Assembly: GCA_008638375.1 (NCBI GenBank)
Contig: CM018035.1
Coordinates: 25,036,807 to 25,100,806 of the forward strand
Reading direction: 5' to 3'
Length of the DNA stretch: 64,000 nt
DNA from: Nyssa sinensis
Lineage: Eukaryota; Streptophyta; Magnoliopsida; Cornales; Nyssaceae
A program made the position numbers and the translations under genes. The notes beneath the pieces were generated by a model. The model searched no databases. It saw only the letters and a list, made by a program, of their open reading frames with translations, and was not told where the DNA came from. Of the stretch, positions 35,096-48,905 are shown piece by piece; the stretch's first letter is position 1, and every line of letters begins with the position of its first letter.

Positions 35096-38000
35096 CATAT
35101 GCAACTTATCTGATAACTAATCAATTTTAACAATCATTAATGAGATCATTTATAAATACAATTTCCATCATCATTGATCACAATTCAAATTTACTGACAT
35201 CTTTCAATATCACTAAGTCACAATGTCTAGTATTAGTATTATCCTTACAGGATTAATTCAAACTAAGTCTTGGAGTTGTACATCATCAACGTTACCCACA
35301 AGCACATCACTAGTTCCATTAAACACCATCATTGTCTTTCCTTCCATATTGTGTTACCTGAAATTTTTTATAATTCTAGGGTGAGCTAACTTAAGCTCAG
35401 TAAGTAAATCATTCACCCTACCATAGGTTAAACAAGGGTGTATAATAAGAGATTAATCATAGGATTTCAAGTTCAAAGAAATTGGCAATTGGGCCAAAAT
35501 AACATAGTTCACAATGAGGTTACAATTGCAATGGGAATGGTTAAGCAAGTCAACAAGCACAAATTTATGAACATATAACGTTTAACTACCCAAATCAAAG
35601 GGATTCAAATCGAATATAAAGTCAAATAGATATACGAATCTGAGTCAAATAGATCAACAATCATAGTGTGGAGTCAAATCTATAGAGATATGAGTCAAAT
35701 AGATTAACATAAAATGTTTAGCTGCTAAAGTCAAAGGAATTCAAATCGAATATAAAGATAAGCCTTCGAGGCATATTTATTATCCAAAGAGTAACATCAT
35801 CAAACCAGCAAATGGTGTGGAATCAAACATAAACAAATTTGAGTCAAATAGATGTTATCAATAAATAGGGGGCACGGCTACCCCCAAACAGCATTTATTC
35901 AGGTTCACCACTTATCTCTAGGTTTCCCTGAATGGCACCAAGAGTTCTTATCAAATAATCATGTCCTTATCAAGATTACGTGTTGGGTACCATACCCATA
36001 CACTGACCCATAGGTCATTAGTATCTAAAGAGTCAAGATAGGTGTTGTGATAGACACAACCCCAGGAACTCACAAATAATGTTATCAGCAAAAATATTCC
36101 ACAAGGTATGTACATATACATAGATTATAAATGTCCACAACAAAAGGGATCATAATGATCACAATGACAAGATATAGCCAATGATTCAAAGGACTCATAG
36201 ATATTCACAACAAATAGAATCTCGACAAATCACAAATTCCACAACATGAAAATCACAGTAAACAATAGATTGTAGACTCAAAGCAATTATTGATGCACAA
36301 TTTCAAGAAACAAGGATTGGCAGTTATCTAAGTAGTCCATATTGACAGAGTAGAAATCCACATATTAGAGTTCGGGTTTACTTACATTGGGTCCTTAGCA
36401 TTGCATTTCCATACTAGTACCATAGTAGCTATCCATTAGCCTTGTTCTATTTTTCCATCATTTGGGTGATCCTATAATTATGGATCAAAAATACATTACA
36501 TGTCGAATCAGTATACATTTTAATTTAGGTACCTCAATTTAGTGTTTAAAGTTCTTTTGAACTTACTCTAGTTGATTAAGAGACCCTCCAATTTCCAATT
36601 TAGGGTTCTTGATGCTTTATAGCTTATTTGGCCCTTTAGGGGTATAATGATAATTTACACTTTTAATGTCTCATATTTCTCCATACATGATTTACGTATT
36701 CAGAATTTATTTTTTTAGTCCAGATGGTCTTTAAAACATTTACATAAACCTTTTAATTTCATCTATACTCTTTTGGTAGCTTCATTAAGCCTTAAGGACG
36801 TATTTGTCATTTTTTAATTTGTTATCGAGTCTTACTTTACTCAAAAAGTCATCATCGCCAAGTCCAGAATGTCAAAAATAATCAATTTATGCTTTTTCGG
36901 ATCGTAATTTGCTTATCTGTTATTTACATTAAGCCTCGGGGCATTTTCATAATTTTACGCTTTCATGTGTTCCCTTTTTTGTTACTTTGTTTACTAAAAT
37001 GGACTACACCGTTGAATTTGGAATGTCAAGAAAGTTAGAATATGTTATCTCTAACATTTAACTGGCTTTTGGATCACTAAGGGCATAATGGTAATTATGA
37101 CATTTCATGTGTCTATATTTTCGGGACTTCGTTTCATAAAATGGATCCCGCCATTGGGTCCTGAATAACCAAAAATGTTAAGATAGGTATTTTCATAATC
37201 ATCGGAGTTTAATTGATTACTTAATTAATCATTAGGACAATTAGAATTATTCAATTTGTCTGTTCATATTATTCAGGATCTAATTTCGTAAATCAGACTC
37301 TATCATTGAGTCCAGAACACCCAAAAACATTGGGTTAGACTCTTCTTGCATTTTAATCGGGCCTTCGTTTGACCTATTTTTGGCTTAAGGGCATTTTGGT
37401 AATTTTTTATAATTTTAAAAGGATTTTAAAATAATTAATAATTATTTTTTTGGGCCATTTTCTTAATTAACAAAAAGTTCTAGAGGGTCAAAACATAATT
37501 TCAAAAACCTTTAAATAAAAACCAATTGGTCCAATTCTTAACCAAATGAACCAGTCCAAAACAAATGAAAACCAACCGGTTTAACTGGTTCAGTGCATCA
37601 TCACGACATCAGGTTGACTTCACCCCCCACTTATTAAAACGATGTTGTTTTGGTTTAGCATTAAGATCTGTTATAAGTGGGTCAACCCTAACCGACCCGA
37701 TCTGACCCATTAATTGACCCGGTCAAGGTTTGACTTGGTCAACAATGACCCTACCGACACAGATCACCTTCTTCGGCAATGGTGATCTTCGGCGATCATT
37801 TTTCAATGATGAGCCCAACATGGTCCGAATTGGTTTTCCATGAGGATTCCATATCCAATGTCAAATTAAGGTTTCACATAACTTTGGTCATTGAAACAGG
37901 CAGAGTTAGAGGTGGGTTTCCAATGAAGCCCGATTTTTCGATGATTTATTTCCTTCCCTATTTTGACACATTTTAGTCATGTTTTCACCCCATTTTCCCT

Positions 38001-38808
38001 CTATTCAACTTCTAGGATCTCAAGGAATAATCAATCTTCATTCATAAAACTGAGAAAACCAATCTAAAACTCCCATTCTAAAATTATCCTACTTCAATTG
38101 TAACCTTAGTTTTCCTTTTGGTTTCTTTACCACTTTCATCGATTCAAGTTGCTAGATGTCCCATTTTTATATGCTCTTTTAATCCTTGTAGTCCATTTCA
38201 AGCTTTATCAAAGCTAGGTTCAAAACCCAGTTTTTCATAATTTCAAGTATTTCAAATTCTATGGTTTTCCAAGCTTAAACTTCTCAATTTCCTTCCATTT
38301 TCAATTCTAAACACATGCATGCAATTAAAATCTCATAAACAATATCTTATAAAGAGACATTCTAGTGAGAGAAAACTTACCTTCAATGGTCGTTCTCTCT
38401 CTATCTCTCTTTGTCTTTAAGCATTGCATGCTCCATTTGAGCTTCATCAGTTTCAATGGCTTCCATTCTTCTATCTCTAGACCTGGCATGCAACATGCAA
38501 TGGTTGCACCCTTTGATCCTTCACTTTCTCTCTCTCTTTCTCTCTTTCTAGATTTCCTCTCTTGCTCTCTACATTTCTCTCCTTCTTATTTCTGTTGGAA
38601 AATCATGCCAGCATATACAATTGAAACGGTATATATGTGAGGGGCTCTTTTGCATGAATTTTGATTGGGCCAAATTTTGGTCCAATGATACAAGGCTATC
38701 TATCTTTGACTAGCCCACAAGTTGACACCTCACTTTTTGCATGCAGCCTATATATTATATCATGGGTCATATCTATTTTAAGTTGACCTTGTAGCATAAA
38801 AGTGCTGG

Positions 38809-38861
38809 CAGCCTAGTTGGTAGAGTTTTGACACTTTTATATAGGGTCTTGGTTTGAAGAC
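38809..38861 (+). other. tRNA-like A/B-box module in element H
   Basis: CAGCCTAGTTGG (38809-38820), followed by TAGAG, fits an A-box; GGTTTGAAGAC (38851-38861) is a weaker B-box. Starts are 42 bases apart. Confidence 0.4.
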
Positions 38862-39301
38862 TTTATAGGAGCTTTTTAAGCCGTTTTCCACCTTTTCCTT
38901 TTTTTGCATATGCATCATATTGTATTTTAGAGTATTTTATTCACTCTCAAAGTTTCTTATAATTTTTGAAAAGTTTATTGATTAAGCATACTTTATTTAG
39001 GTGTTACTAGTCTTGCCTTAGTGCATTTCATGTACTAATCTTCCAAAATTATTCACGTGTTAATCCTCGATTAATGTCAATCGTAATTTGTTATCAAGTT
39101 ATGACCGTTGTCATTAAATAACTTTCTTAAATTTGATTGTCTCCAATTCATAGCTAATTGTTCTCATTTATATATTTGTCTCCATATTTATAGACTACTA
39201 GTCTTAAGTAGATTTGCCCATGATTATTAAGAAAGTTCTCTTACAATAATCCTCATTATGCTTAATTGCTCCACTAAATTGGGTCGGGTTGTTACATTGA
39301 T

Positions 39302-39550
39302 GGTCCAAGGGTAGTAACAAATTTCGTATAAAGCCTCATCAAAATCAATGTTGTGGTCCAAAGTATAAACGTGACCTAGCTAGTATGAGATAGCAGTGGT
39401 GTGAATAAGACTTAAGGATAGTGTCCCGACCCTAACCCGGAGGATCGGACTATAGGGTTATTGGAACCCTGACTAGAAGGTAAATGGACTAATCAACCTA
39501 GTCATATGTATAAATACAAGCCATTTTTTAAAATTGGTTTCTATAATTGT
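39302..39550. other. Old flank between H and E
   Basis: Contains the second copy (39311-39353) of the short segment seen left of H, and a TGTCCCGACCCTAACCC stretch that may be another LTR trace. No gene. Confidence 0.4.
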
Positions 39551-42500
39551 TGTAGAGACCTGAAAATTGAGGATAAATTTTTTATTTTGCCGGTAGGGCA
39601 CTATTCATACACTATTTTTTAGTAGGGCGCTAAACATGCATCATTTAGACATAAATCATATTTAGAAGCATATTTTGAGTATGCCATAGAAGCAAAATAT
39701 GCTTAGAATGTTAAAATACAACTCATGTGAAAATTTGAGCCTAATCGGAAATAGTTTCAAAAATTGGACCAAAAAGGCATCTCGGGTGGACCCGGCCAAA
39801 CCCGGCCGCAGGCGAAAATAAATTTTTTGGGAAATTTTTATTTAAAATAATTTTAAGAACTTTGGTTAAAACAAAATGTCAAATTGAGACGTTTCGGGAT
39901 GGGTTGTAGTGTAACGGGGTCCCGAACTCATTAAGGGCAAAAAGGTCATTTTGTCCCTTTGCCCCTTTAGTATAAATAGACCCCTTAGTGTAAGAAAAAC
40001 ATAGAAATGGTCTGAGAAAGAGCTACTGCACGTTCATAGAGAAAAGGGAGAAAGAAACCTAGGGTTTTTCAACTTTCAAGCCTCCAAAACACATCTTTAG
40101 GCTTGGATTTTCACAAGACTTCCCTCTGAGAAGTTGTTCCCCACATCAAGGGCTACATTCTCACCAATTGGTTCAGCTGCACAACGAACATAACTCCCTA
40201 GGGTTGAGAAAAAGCCTTTTAGGTATGATATTTTGCTAAGTAAGGAATAGGGTTAAGTTTAGGAGTGTTTTATAAGTTGATTGAATGATTTATATGTTTA
40301 TTTGTTGTTAGAAAGTCACTTAGGATATAGTTGCTTTGAAAACTTAGAGTTGGTTGTTTATGTACTTGTGTGTTCTTTGTATTCTTTAAAAATTTGATAA
40401 AGTGATAAACATGAACCATGACTATATGTATAATTCATTGTATTCTAGCTTATGTTCATGTAGAAAAAATCTTATAGTTGGAAAGTTATGATTTATTCAA
40501 AGTGTTGGTACTTTATGTATTTTGTGATCTTTAAGAATTTTTCAAAATGATGAACATGTAACTTGAATATATGTTTGATTCATTACATTGTTGTCACGAC
40601 CCGAAACCTGGCCCATGCGGAGCGAGGGTTCGTGATTGGCCACCGAGGCCTTTTTCAATCATCACAATCATTTTCTCTTTCCTATTTAATCAAACGCAGC
40701 AGAATAAATTTCTTTTTCTATTGCGGAATGTCAATCAATACTCAAGTCAACATCAGTCATCTATATATACATTCCATAGTAATTACAAAAGTACATGATG
40801 TAATTTCTCAAGCCTGCTGATGTCATATTCGATATACAGTCCAAAATGTCCAAAAGCAACTACATCATGACTAGCAAAATCCTACTACAAAAAGGTTTCA
40901 TAGTTTATAGCCTCTGGCTATCCTGACTGAACTTGCTATTCCCTTGCCAATCTCGTCACCTGAAATATATTGGATAAAAATCCTATGAGCTCAACAGCTC
41001 GTGAGTATTCCATAACATACCAAGGGTTTCAAAACTACTATATAATTCAATACTGAAATGTCAATGTTTAAATATCATATGTTATCTTAATTATAGTAAG
41101 CAAGATAATGGTATCAAATTCACTTCCAATAGATCTCAATTCAAAGATAATCATAAATCGATAATCAATAACATAATTTGACAAGTCAAAATCATAGTTC
41201 AATAACATAGTTCGATAAATCATAGTTCAATAAATCACAGTTCGATGAGTCTTGGTTCAATAAATCATAGTTCGATAACATAATTCGATAGATCATAGTT
41301 CGATAAATCATAGTTTGATCGATCATTGTTCAATAAATTATAGTTCAATAACATAATTCGATTAATCATAGTTCGATAGCTCAAAATCATATATTCCACT
41401 TCTATGGCCAGCAAATTAGAACCTCGCTAACTGAGATCGATAGACTAGCTAGTTCGATATGCCGTATCAACACCGGCTCACCACAATATACCCTATGGGA
41501 AGGGTTCGATAAATCACAACCTATTCGATAGTGACCAATCATAGAAGAGTGTTCTATTCAAAGCATCAAAATCATATCTAAAATCAATAATCATCAATAG
41601 CAGTTCAATTACTCAAATCAAAGTTCCTCATTTGATATTTAGTTAAAACAGTTCAACATTTGTGAGAAAATCACATAACGTTTAAGTATCTTACGAACAC
41701 ATTTCCTTAAGTCAAAGAAGACAATATAAATGTCAATAAATCATTCAAAACGTATACAGTATCGCTATTAAACAAAGGCTATAAGAAGAAATGATATTAT
41801 ATGTCGATACATCATATAAGAGTTCAATATTTATATCTATAATGAAAATTTATATCTCAATATGGTATGAAATACTCACCTGAAGTCCAAAAGCTTAACT
41901 CCAAAAATCCTTCCTTTAGTTGAAGCTTCCTAAAATCATATTTCAAGATCTTGTTACCCTTTTGTTTAAAGCGTTACACAACTCAACCGTAAATTTTAAA
42001 GCTCTTTCTATTCCGATTCCCCTCCTTTCATAACTTTATTAAGTCTTAGGGACGCGTTGGTCATTCTTTAATTTGTTACCGGGTCTTATTTTTCCTTCAA
42101 TGATGTCACCGTTAGGTTCAAAGCATCAAAGTCAATTGGTTTAGGTTTTCTAGATCTAAATTTGCGTATCTGTAATTTATTTTAAGCCTAGTACGTTTTT
42201 ATAATTTTATGTTTTCACGTGTCATATTTTTTGATACTTCGTTTGCCAAAATGGACTCTACCGTTCAGTCCATATTGCCCAAAATAGTCAAGATAGACTA
42301 CCTTTTACATTCAATTAGCCCCGGGTATCATTAGGGGTAAAATGGTAATCTACACTTTTACGTGTCTTAATTTTTTAGAAGTCTCGTCTCATAAAACGGA
42401 CCCTTCCATTGGGTTCAGGATGCTCGAAATAGTGAAAATACACTATTCATTTACTTTAATTGGACTTCGTTTGATCTATTTTTAGTCTAGGGGCATTTTA

Positions 42501-43895
42501 GTAATTTTTTTATTTAAGTATTATTAAATTAATATTGAATTAATTATTGTTGGGCCTTAGTAAAATTTTTCATATATGTTGGGTCATTTTCTAATTAACA
42601 GAAGTCTTCTGGGGTCCAAATATGATTTCAGAATCTACTGGGGGCCAAAATGTAATTTTGGAAACTAATTAAATAAACCAACGGGTTTATTTAGTTTTTA
42701 AGTGAACCAACCCAAACAGTGAAAAGACCAACCGGTTCATCCGGTTCAATATGCTATGCTGACGTCATGATGACGCCAGCCCTAATATTTTATTTTTAAA
42801 CCTATTTACCCAAAACGACGCAGTTTTGATTTTTTAAACAAAACTCATTTAAAAAAACCCGTGGGTCAAGACTCGACCCGTGACCCGGACCACGACCCGA
42901 CCTGTGAACAGGGTCGTCTTTTTCACTGCGCCACTGGAATAGTGAAAAACCCTAGAGTTTTTCTTCATTATTTCGTTGATTTTGGAGCTAGATCCCTTCA
43001 CTGTTTTTTTATCCAAAAGTTTCCTGGGGGTTAAGGGAAAACTTTGGCGTTGGTTTGAGGTGTTGAAGCCAACCATGGAGTTCAGTTGAGCTCTATTATC
43101 ATCTTGCCTGCAACTGCATCGTACAGCCATGTCTCTTGATGGTCTTGAGAGATTTTTGTTGGGCCGTGACCCTCTTCCTATGGGATTTCATATTCCATTC
43201 AAAAAACAAGGTTAGAGCTCAAATAGTGAAATTGATTTGGGTGGTCATGATCTGCATGTTCGATTTTCTCTCTCATCGTGCATCCATTTGTTATAACATT
43301 GGTGGGTTTGAAACCCTCATAGCTTTTAGATCATGTTCCAACACAAAGAAGTGAGTTTCAAGCAAGTTGGTTCAGTCCGAGTTTCAAAGGTCATCAATGG
43401 TTGTTCCTTCGGCCAAGGTGGGTTCTTGGGTCTTGCTCAACCCATTTGTTCCATTTTCTTTTATATTTCATCCCCCCTTAAATTTCAAATGCATGCAATA
43501 ACCTAGTGTGCTAAAACAATAGCTAAAAAAATATGAGGATTATAGAAAGAGAAACTCAAAGGTGGGACTTTTACCTTCAATGGAAGATTCTCTCTCTCCT
43601 TCTTGCTTCGATCTGAGCCCCTCTAGTGTTCCTAGGTCTGGTTTGATTTTTGTGCAAGCCCTCTCTTCCCTTATTCTTCTTCTCTCCCTCACTCTCACTA
43701 GCTCACTCACTCACTCTCTCTCTCTCTCTCTCTCTCTAAACTCACATGCACACACTCATTTTCACTTTCTGATTTTTTTTGAAAAAAAATAAGTAAACAT
43801 GTTGCATGAATGGCCATTGGCCAATTTGGGAGGTGGAGGGCAAATTTTTTGTACATACATACCTATTTGTTGCAATATCCTTCACAAAATGTGGG

Positions 43896-43961
43896 CAGCC
43901 CAAGTGGCTTTTCTTTTTGGGCCAAAGTACTTGCTTCTTTTTGGGTCAAGGGTTCAATTCT
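43896..43961 (+). other. tRNA-like A/B-box module in element D
   Basis: CAGCCCAAGTGG (43896-43907) and GGTTCAATTCT (43951-43961) fit A- and B-box patterns with starts 55 bases apart; T-rich DNA follows. Confidence 0.45.
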
Positions 43962-44170
43962 AATGGCCTTACTTTTGGTTCCCTTTTCCTATTTTTCCCT
44001 TATGCCTCGTTTGGTATTTTAAATTGTCCGTTTTATTTTATTTTTATTTTATTTTATTTATTTATTTACTATTATTATTATTTTTTTTTTTATCCTGGTT
44101 TAATTTTTCGTCAAATTTCAAATTTCCAAATTTGCGACTAACTTTCCCGGTAAACGGGTCGGGGCGTTAC

Positions 44171-46953
44171 TGTCACGCCCTGAATTCCAGTGAACCCGAG
44201 ACGCGACTGACGAGACGGAAAGAAAATAAAATAAAGGACAATTTAAACAGATTTAACTAAGCATGCATCCATTACCGTCAATACATCAACATAACATGAA
44301 TTACATCCCATGAATCCATTGTTCACATGTCATTGGGCTTAAGCCCTTACATATCAAAATATGCCTCCAAGGGCCAAAAACACTCCAAGTGCAATCTCCT
44401 ATCAAGATGTTACCAAATCTCAGGTAGCAGGGGCATCTTCATCTGTAATATGGTGTCCCACGAATGGGTCAACTCAACTGCTGGTATGATAGAGTGCTAA
44501 TGCAAGAAACAAAATTAAGGACGTGACATGTGCAAATGTACATTTATCTCTACATGTCATGCAATGTCATCAATGCAGTATATGATCAATATGCATGACG
44601 CACACATGCAAACTCTATGCCACACATGTCTCGTCTTACGGTCCTTCCCCGATAGCCCGAGTACTATGTTTCACTTTACGGTCCGTCCCCGCTGGTGTGA
44701 GAGCCATGGCCAAATTTTGGATTTTTCACCACAGGATCTGCACCCTCATAATGCATAACACCAAGTGCTCAACTCACACTATGCTTTCAAGGAATCACAC
44801 TATGTCAATATGCCCAGATTCCACCATGCAATGATATGATCTTACGAAATCAATACATGAAGCATGCTTTAAGTTATGCATATACTACTGAAAGCAATAA
44901 TCAAATCACACAACTCAGTCCACAAGTCCACATATCATGAACAATCCATTTGATCACATGCTCGGTTTTCACATTCATCACCTTAACAATTCCATAAATT
45001 ACACACAATGATAACACATGAATTACACATATAGTCATGGCTCACATCTATCATTCAATCAAATATTCAGGAAGGTAATAAGAATCACATAGGCATAAAA
45101 CCAATCAAACAATATGGCAATTATCCCTAAACTCAATTCTATTTCTTACTTAGCAAAATACCATACCTGATGGGTTGATCTCAACCCTAAGATGTAGTGC
45201 TCTCTGGGTGGTGGAACTAACAATGATGATACAGGAGATCAAACCACCTTCTCCTTGCCCTTTGATGCTCCTAAAATCACAAAATGTAACTCAGTCGGTT
45301 TGTCACTTGAATGATGCTATTCATCAAATTTTATGTCTTTAATTTATAAGTTTCTATTTCGCTAGATTAAATTCTATCATTGTGTCCGAAACGTCGAAGA
45401 AAATAAGTTTGAGTTTTCGTGAAATTTAATTTGGACATCCGGGCTAATAAGGGCAAAATTGTCATTTCGTACTTTCACGGTTTCCCATTTCCTGAGACCT
45501 CTCCTTGTAAATTGGACTCCACAGTTGTGTCCAGAATGTTCTAGATAATAAGATTTCACTATTCATTTACTCGAATCGAGGTCCGTTTGACTGGGTTTTG
45601 ACTCAGGGGCATTTTGGTAATTTTAAAGGGGTTCCATGGGTCTTTTATTTTTTTGGGACCTCATATCGCATCACAAACCTCACCGTTGGTCTTAGTAGGT
45701 CCCAAATAGCTAGAAAACATATAAGGCTTGTCTCATTTGGGCGTCGGGCCATTTTAGAGTATTTATTTTTAATTAAATCAATTTAATTTAATTTAAATCA
45801 TTAAGTGCACTTCATATACATCTTAGGCGCGTCACATGGCACAATTGGTAACCGTCCAAGCTGGCCACGCGCACCTTCTCCACGCGTCCCACCACGGTTC
45901 GAGTCGCGGCAGGCGCGCCCCCCCTTTTCTTTCCTTCATTTTCTTTTTTTTTGAATCTCTTTAAGTCATTGGGCCAAAACCAAATCAAGCCCAAAGTCCC
46001 TTTTAAATTTTTCTTCAAAACAGAACCCAACCCCACTCAAGTTAAAACGGCCCAAATTCTCTTTAAGACTAAACAGGCCCAATAAGTTAATTAAAACAGG
46101 CCCAAGTCAGCCCATCACCCCAGCCGTCTTCCCCGACCTTCCGGTGGAGACCCAGCGCTGTCCCGTCGCCATCTCCGACGACGACGGGGGTGTTTCGACC
46201 ACGGTTTCTTGCAAATCTTGCACGGTTCGACATCTGTTCCTATGAGGATTTTATATATCCAAACAAAACCAAATCTCATCTATGTTTGGACGGTGAAAAG
46301 GTGAGTTACAGCCGTGTGTCCTGGTTTTTCCGACTAGCCTACCTAGATTCCGGTCAACTGTGTTTTCACAGTTTTAAGCTTGGTTTTCAATGGTTTCAAC
46401 TCCCACCAATCTCTAATGGTTTTCCACACTATCCAGCAACATTTCCATAAAGCTAAACCAACGTTTTAAGCCAAAAAAATACGAAACCCGAGTATTGTTC
46501 CCGACCTGCAACTCCCATTTTCTCTTTCATTTCTTAACCATTTCACGTGATTTCTTTTGCATAATAACCTACATTTCGTGCTTAACAAGGTCCTAGCATT
46601 CAAATTACTAAACATGCTCTTTTTTAAAAAAAAAAAAAAAATCAAAACAGAAATGGATTAATATCACCAACCTTTTTGAGTTTCTTCTCCTGTTGTTCTT
46701 CCTCTCTCCCTCCTTGCTTTTGTTCCAATTTCTTGGATCTTCCTATGGCTTTCCCTGTCTCTCTCTAATGCTCACAATCTCTCTACTTTTCTGACTTTCT
46801 TTCTCTCTCTAACTCAACGGGCATACACACATCACACTCAGCTCTCTTGTCACCTCAACCGGCTGCTCTTTTCTCTCTCTTGCCATACTCCTCCAGCTTT
46901 CTATCTATTCCAAATCAGACTTGCATTAAATGCAAGTTGACTTGGGGGCTCAA

Positions 46954-46997
<44 letters not shown>

Positions 46998-47068
46998 TAC
47001 ACGGTACACACACACAACCACCTGCACACACTCACCCACACACCAGACCTGTTGTACACCTTGGTAAT

Positions 47069-47100
<32 letters not shown>

Positions 47101-47318
47101 TAAACTTAATCACATGCATGTATTAGGCATGTTATACTACATACACATACATGTATATCACACAACATAATTACATATACTCATATACACACCATGCAAC
47201 AAAATAACAATAATAATTATAATAATAATAATAATTAACAATAATGGATGAATGAACCATAATTAAATAAATAAATAATAAAATAAAAATTTAACTCCCA
47301 AAATTTCAAGTCTTTACA
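44171..47318 (-). mobile_element. Element C: family-1 solo-LTR-like unit inside D
   Basis: Starts TGTCACGCCCTGAATTCC and ends CAAGTCTTTACA on the plus strand; the duplication GTTAC is exact at 44166-44170 and 47319-47323. Length 3148 bp. It is related to element B and, inverted, to the LTR of E. It carries three ~140-bp subrepeat units (45371, 45510, 45665), a tRNA-like module, (TA)n at 46956-46995 and (AC)n near 47068-47090. No gag or pol is present. Confidence 0.92.
45837..45906 (+). other. tRNA-like A/B-box module in element C
   Basis: TGGCACAATTGGTAACC (from 45837) is a good A-box and GGTTCGAGTCG (45896-45906) is a near-perfect B-box; starts 59 bases apart. A C run and then TTTT follow. 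The module in element A at 780-873 sits at a comparable place and shares GTGGCACA/ATGGCACA, CACGCG and the C-then-T tail. Confidence 0.55.
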
Positions 47319-48739
47319 GTTACAATTGTAGCTTATGTTCATGTGAATAGACCTTCTGTTTTGGAAGATATCATTGTTTAATGCATTAATGCTTTGTGTA
47401 ATTATGTGTTCTTTGAGGATTGGTAATATAGTGAATATGTAACATGAGCATGTGTATAAATTGATTGTATATAGCATATTTTCATGTGAAAAAATTTGTG
47501 TGATTTGAAAGTTAGAATTTACTTTATGGGTGATGCATGATTTAAGGTGTATACCTTGTATTTGATAAAATGCTTCATTGAGATTGAATTATTGCATAGT
47601 AAAATCAAGGCATATTGGCATATGGTGAATCCTTGAAAACATAGTGTGGGTTGAGCACTTTGGTGCTATGCATTATGAGGGTGTAGATCCTGTGGTGAAA
47701 AAACTCAAAATTGGCCATTGTATTGGTACTCTGACCCAACGGGAGCGATCCGTGAATGTGACATTGGTACTCTGACCCAACGGGAGCGATCTGTGAATGA
47801 CATGGGTCTGGCATAAAGTTGCATGTGTGTGTCACGCATATTGCCATTGCATTACATTGATGAATTGGAAAGCATATAGATTATAAATGTACACTTGCAC
47901 ATACCACGCCTTAACTTTTTCCTTGCATTAGCATTGTGTCATACCAGCAATTGAGTTGACCCCTCGTGAGATATCATATTACAGATGAGGCTCCCGGTAC
48001 TTGAGACTTGATAAAGTCTTAAAGAGTGGAGGAGAAATGGACCACGAAGGATATTTGGCCTTAGGGCATCATTTTTGAGTTGTATGAGGGCATAAGCCCC
48101 AAAGACATATGTAATGAATTATAAAAACCTTGTATATTATGAACACAATAGGCAAGGCCCTAAAAATTGCGATGAGCATGAACTTTGTAACCTTTAAGTT
48201 TAAGTACATGTGTATGTATGATGGATTGTATATTTAAATGATGTATGTTTAATTTCTATGAAATTGTGGCCATTGAGTGAGGATGGAATGTATAAACCCT
48301 TAATTATATGAAGTATTATGAATATTAGGTGGGAAAAGACTTAGAAAAACAAAGGGGGCTATGTTGAAATTTTACAAAATTAAAATATTTGTTAAGTGTG
48401 TAAAACACCCTTTAAATAGGTGGGAAAGGTGTCAAAAATGGGGGGGGGGGTTAAAAACCTTAAAGAAATAGGCTAAAAATAGGGAAAAAGTAACTTACAA
48501 AACTTTAGAAGACAGAGAAAAATTGCTGCTTGACAGAGAAATTCAGCTGCAGCCAGCTACAGTAAACCTGTAGGAAGAAAATCAGATTTTGGTCCAACCC
48601 TGCCCAGTCACGCGCGCGCCCTTCCCCGTGCCACGCCCTGCCTGCCCGCACCCACGCCCGTGCCTGCACCCATGCGCGTGCCTTGCTGCCCAGCCCATGC
48701 GTGTCAGCCTAACACCCTCTTGACACCTGCCCTTGACCA

Positions 48740-48905
48740 CCTTTTGAGTCATGTTTGGGCACCCTTTTGGGCCATGTTTGGGAACCCTTTTGGGCCATGT
48801 TTAGCCATCATTTTGGGCCATGTTTGGCCACTCTTTTGGGCCATGTTTGGCCATCTTATGGGGCCATGCTTGGCCACTCTTTTGGGCCATGTTTGGCCAC
48901 TTACT
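48740..48905. repeat. 23-bp minisatellite in the E LTR, about seven units
   Basis: The unit is close to CCTTTTGGGCCATGTTTGGC plus CAC. Related arrays occur at the matching place in the LTR copies at 53500-53645 and 55499-55590. Peptide frames across it are an effect of the repeat. Confidence 0.88.

Larger units (their letters stand above)
31672..39296 (-). mobile_element. Element H: large family-2 LTR-type unit interrupted by element B
   Basis: Plus-strand ends are TGTCACGACC (31672) and GGGTCGGGTTGTTACA (39296). The 5-bp duplication TTGAT is exact at 31667-31671 and 39297-39301. After removal of B (31815-35095) and its extra CATAT, the unit is about 4.34 kb. It holds four copies of the degenerate ~140-bp subrepeat (cores near 36855, 37010, 37145, 37300), CT microsatellites (38383-38410, 38520-38555) and a tRNA-like module. 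No gag or pol is seen, so it is a solo LTR or a non-autonomous element. The left end has a 33-bp partial duplication before 31672, a small caution on the exact border. Confidence 0.8.
40592..47324 (-). mobile_element. Element D: family-2 unit inside E, itself interrupted by C
   Basis: Left end TGTCACGACCCGAAACC; right end GGGTCGGGGCGTTAC at 44170, with the last base A displaced to 47324 by element C. The duplication ATTGT is exact at 40587-40591 and 47325-47329. Net length about 3.58 kb. The left part closely resembles element G (for example ATTGCGGAA, TACATGATGTAATTT and CTCAACAGCTCGTGAG blocks). It has three ~140-bp subrepeat units (42101, 42251, 42396), a CT run at 43714-43737 and a tRNA-like module. 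The 93-codon minus frame at 42849-43130 is not supported as a gene. Confidence 0.9.

Noticed and set aside
42849..43130. 93-codon minus-strand frame in element D
   Set aside because: No domain; the matching region in element G (58740-58976) gives an unrelated frame, so coding is not conserved.
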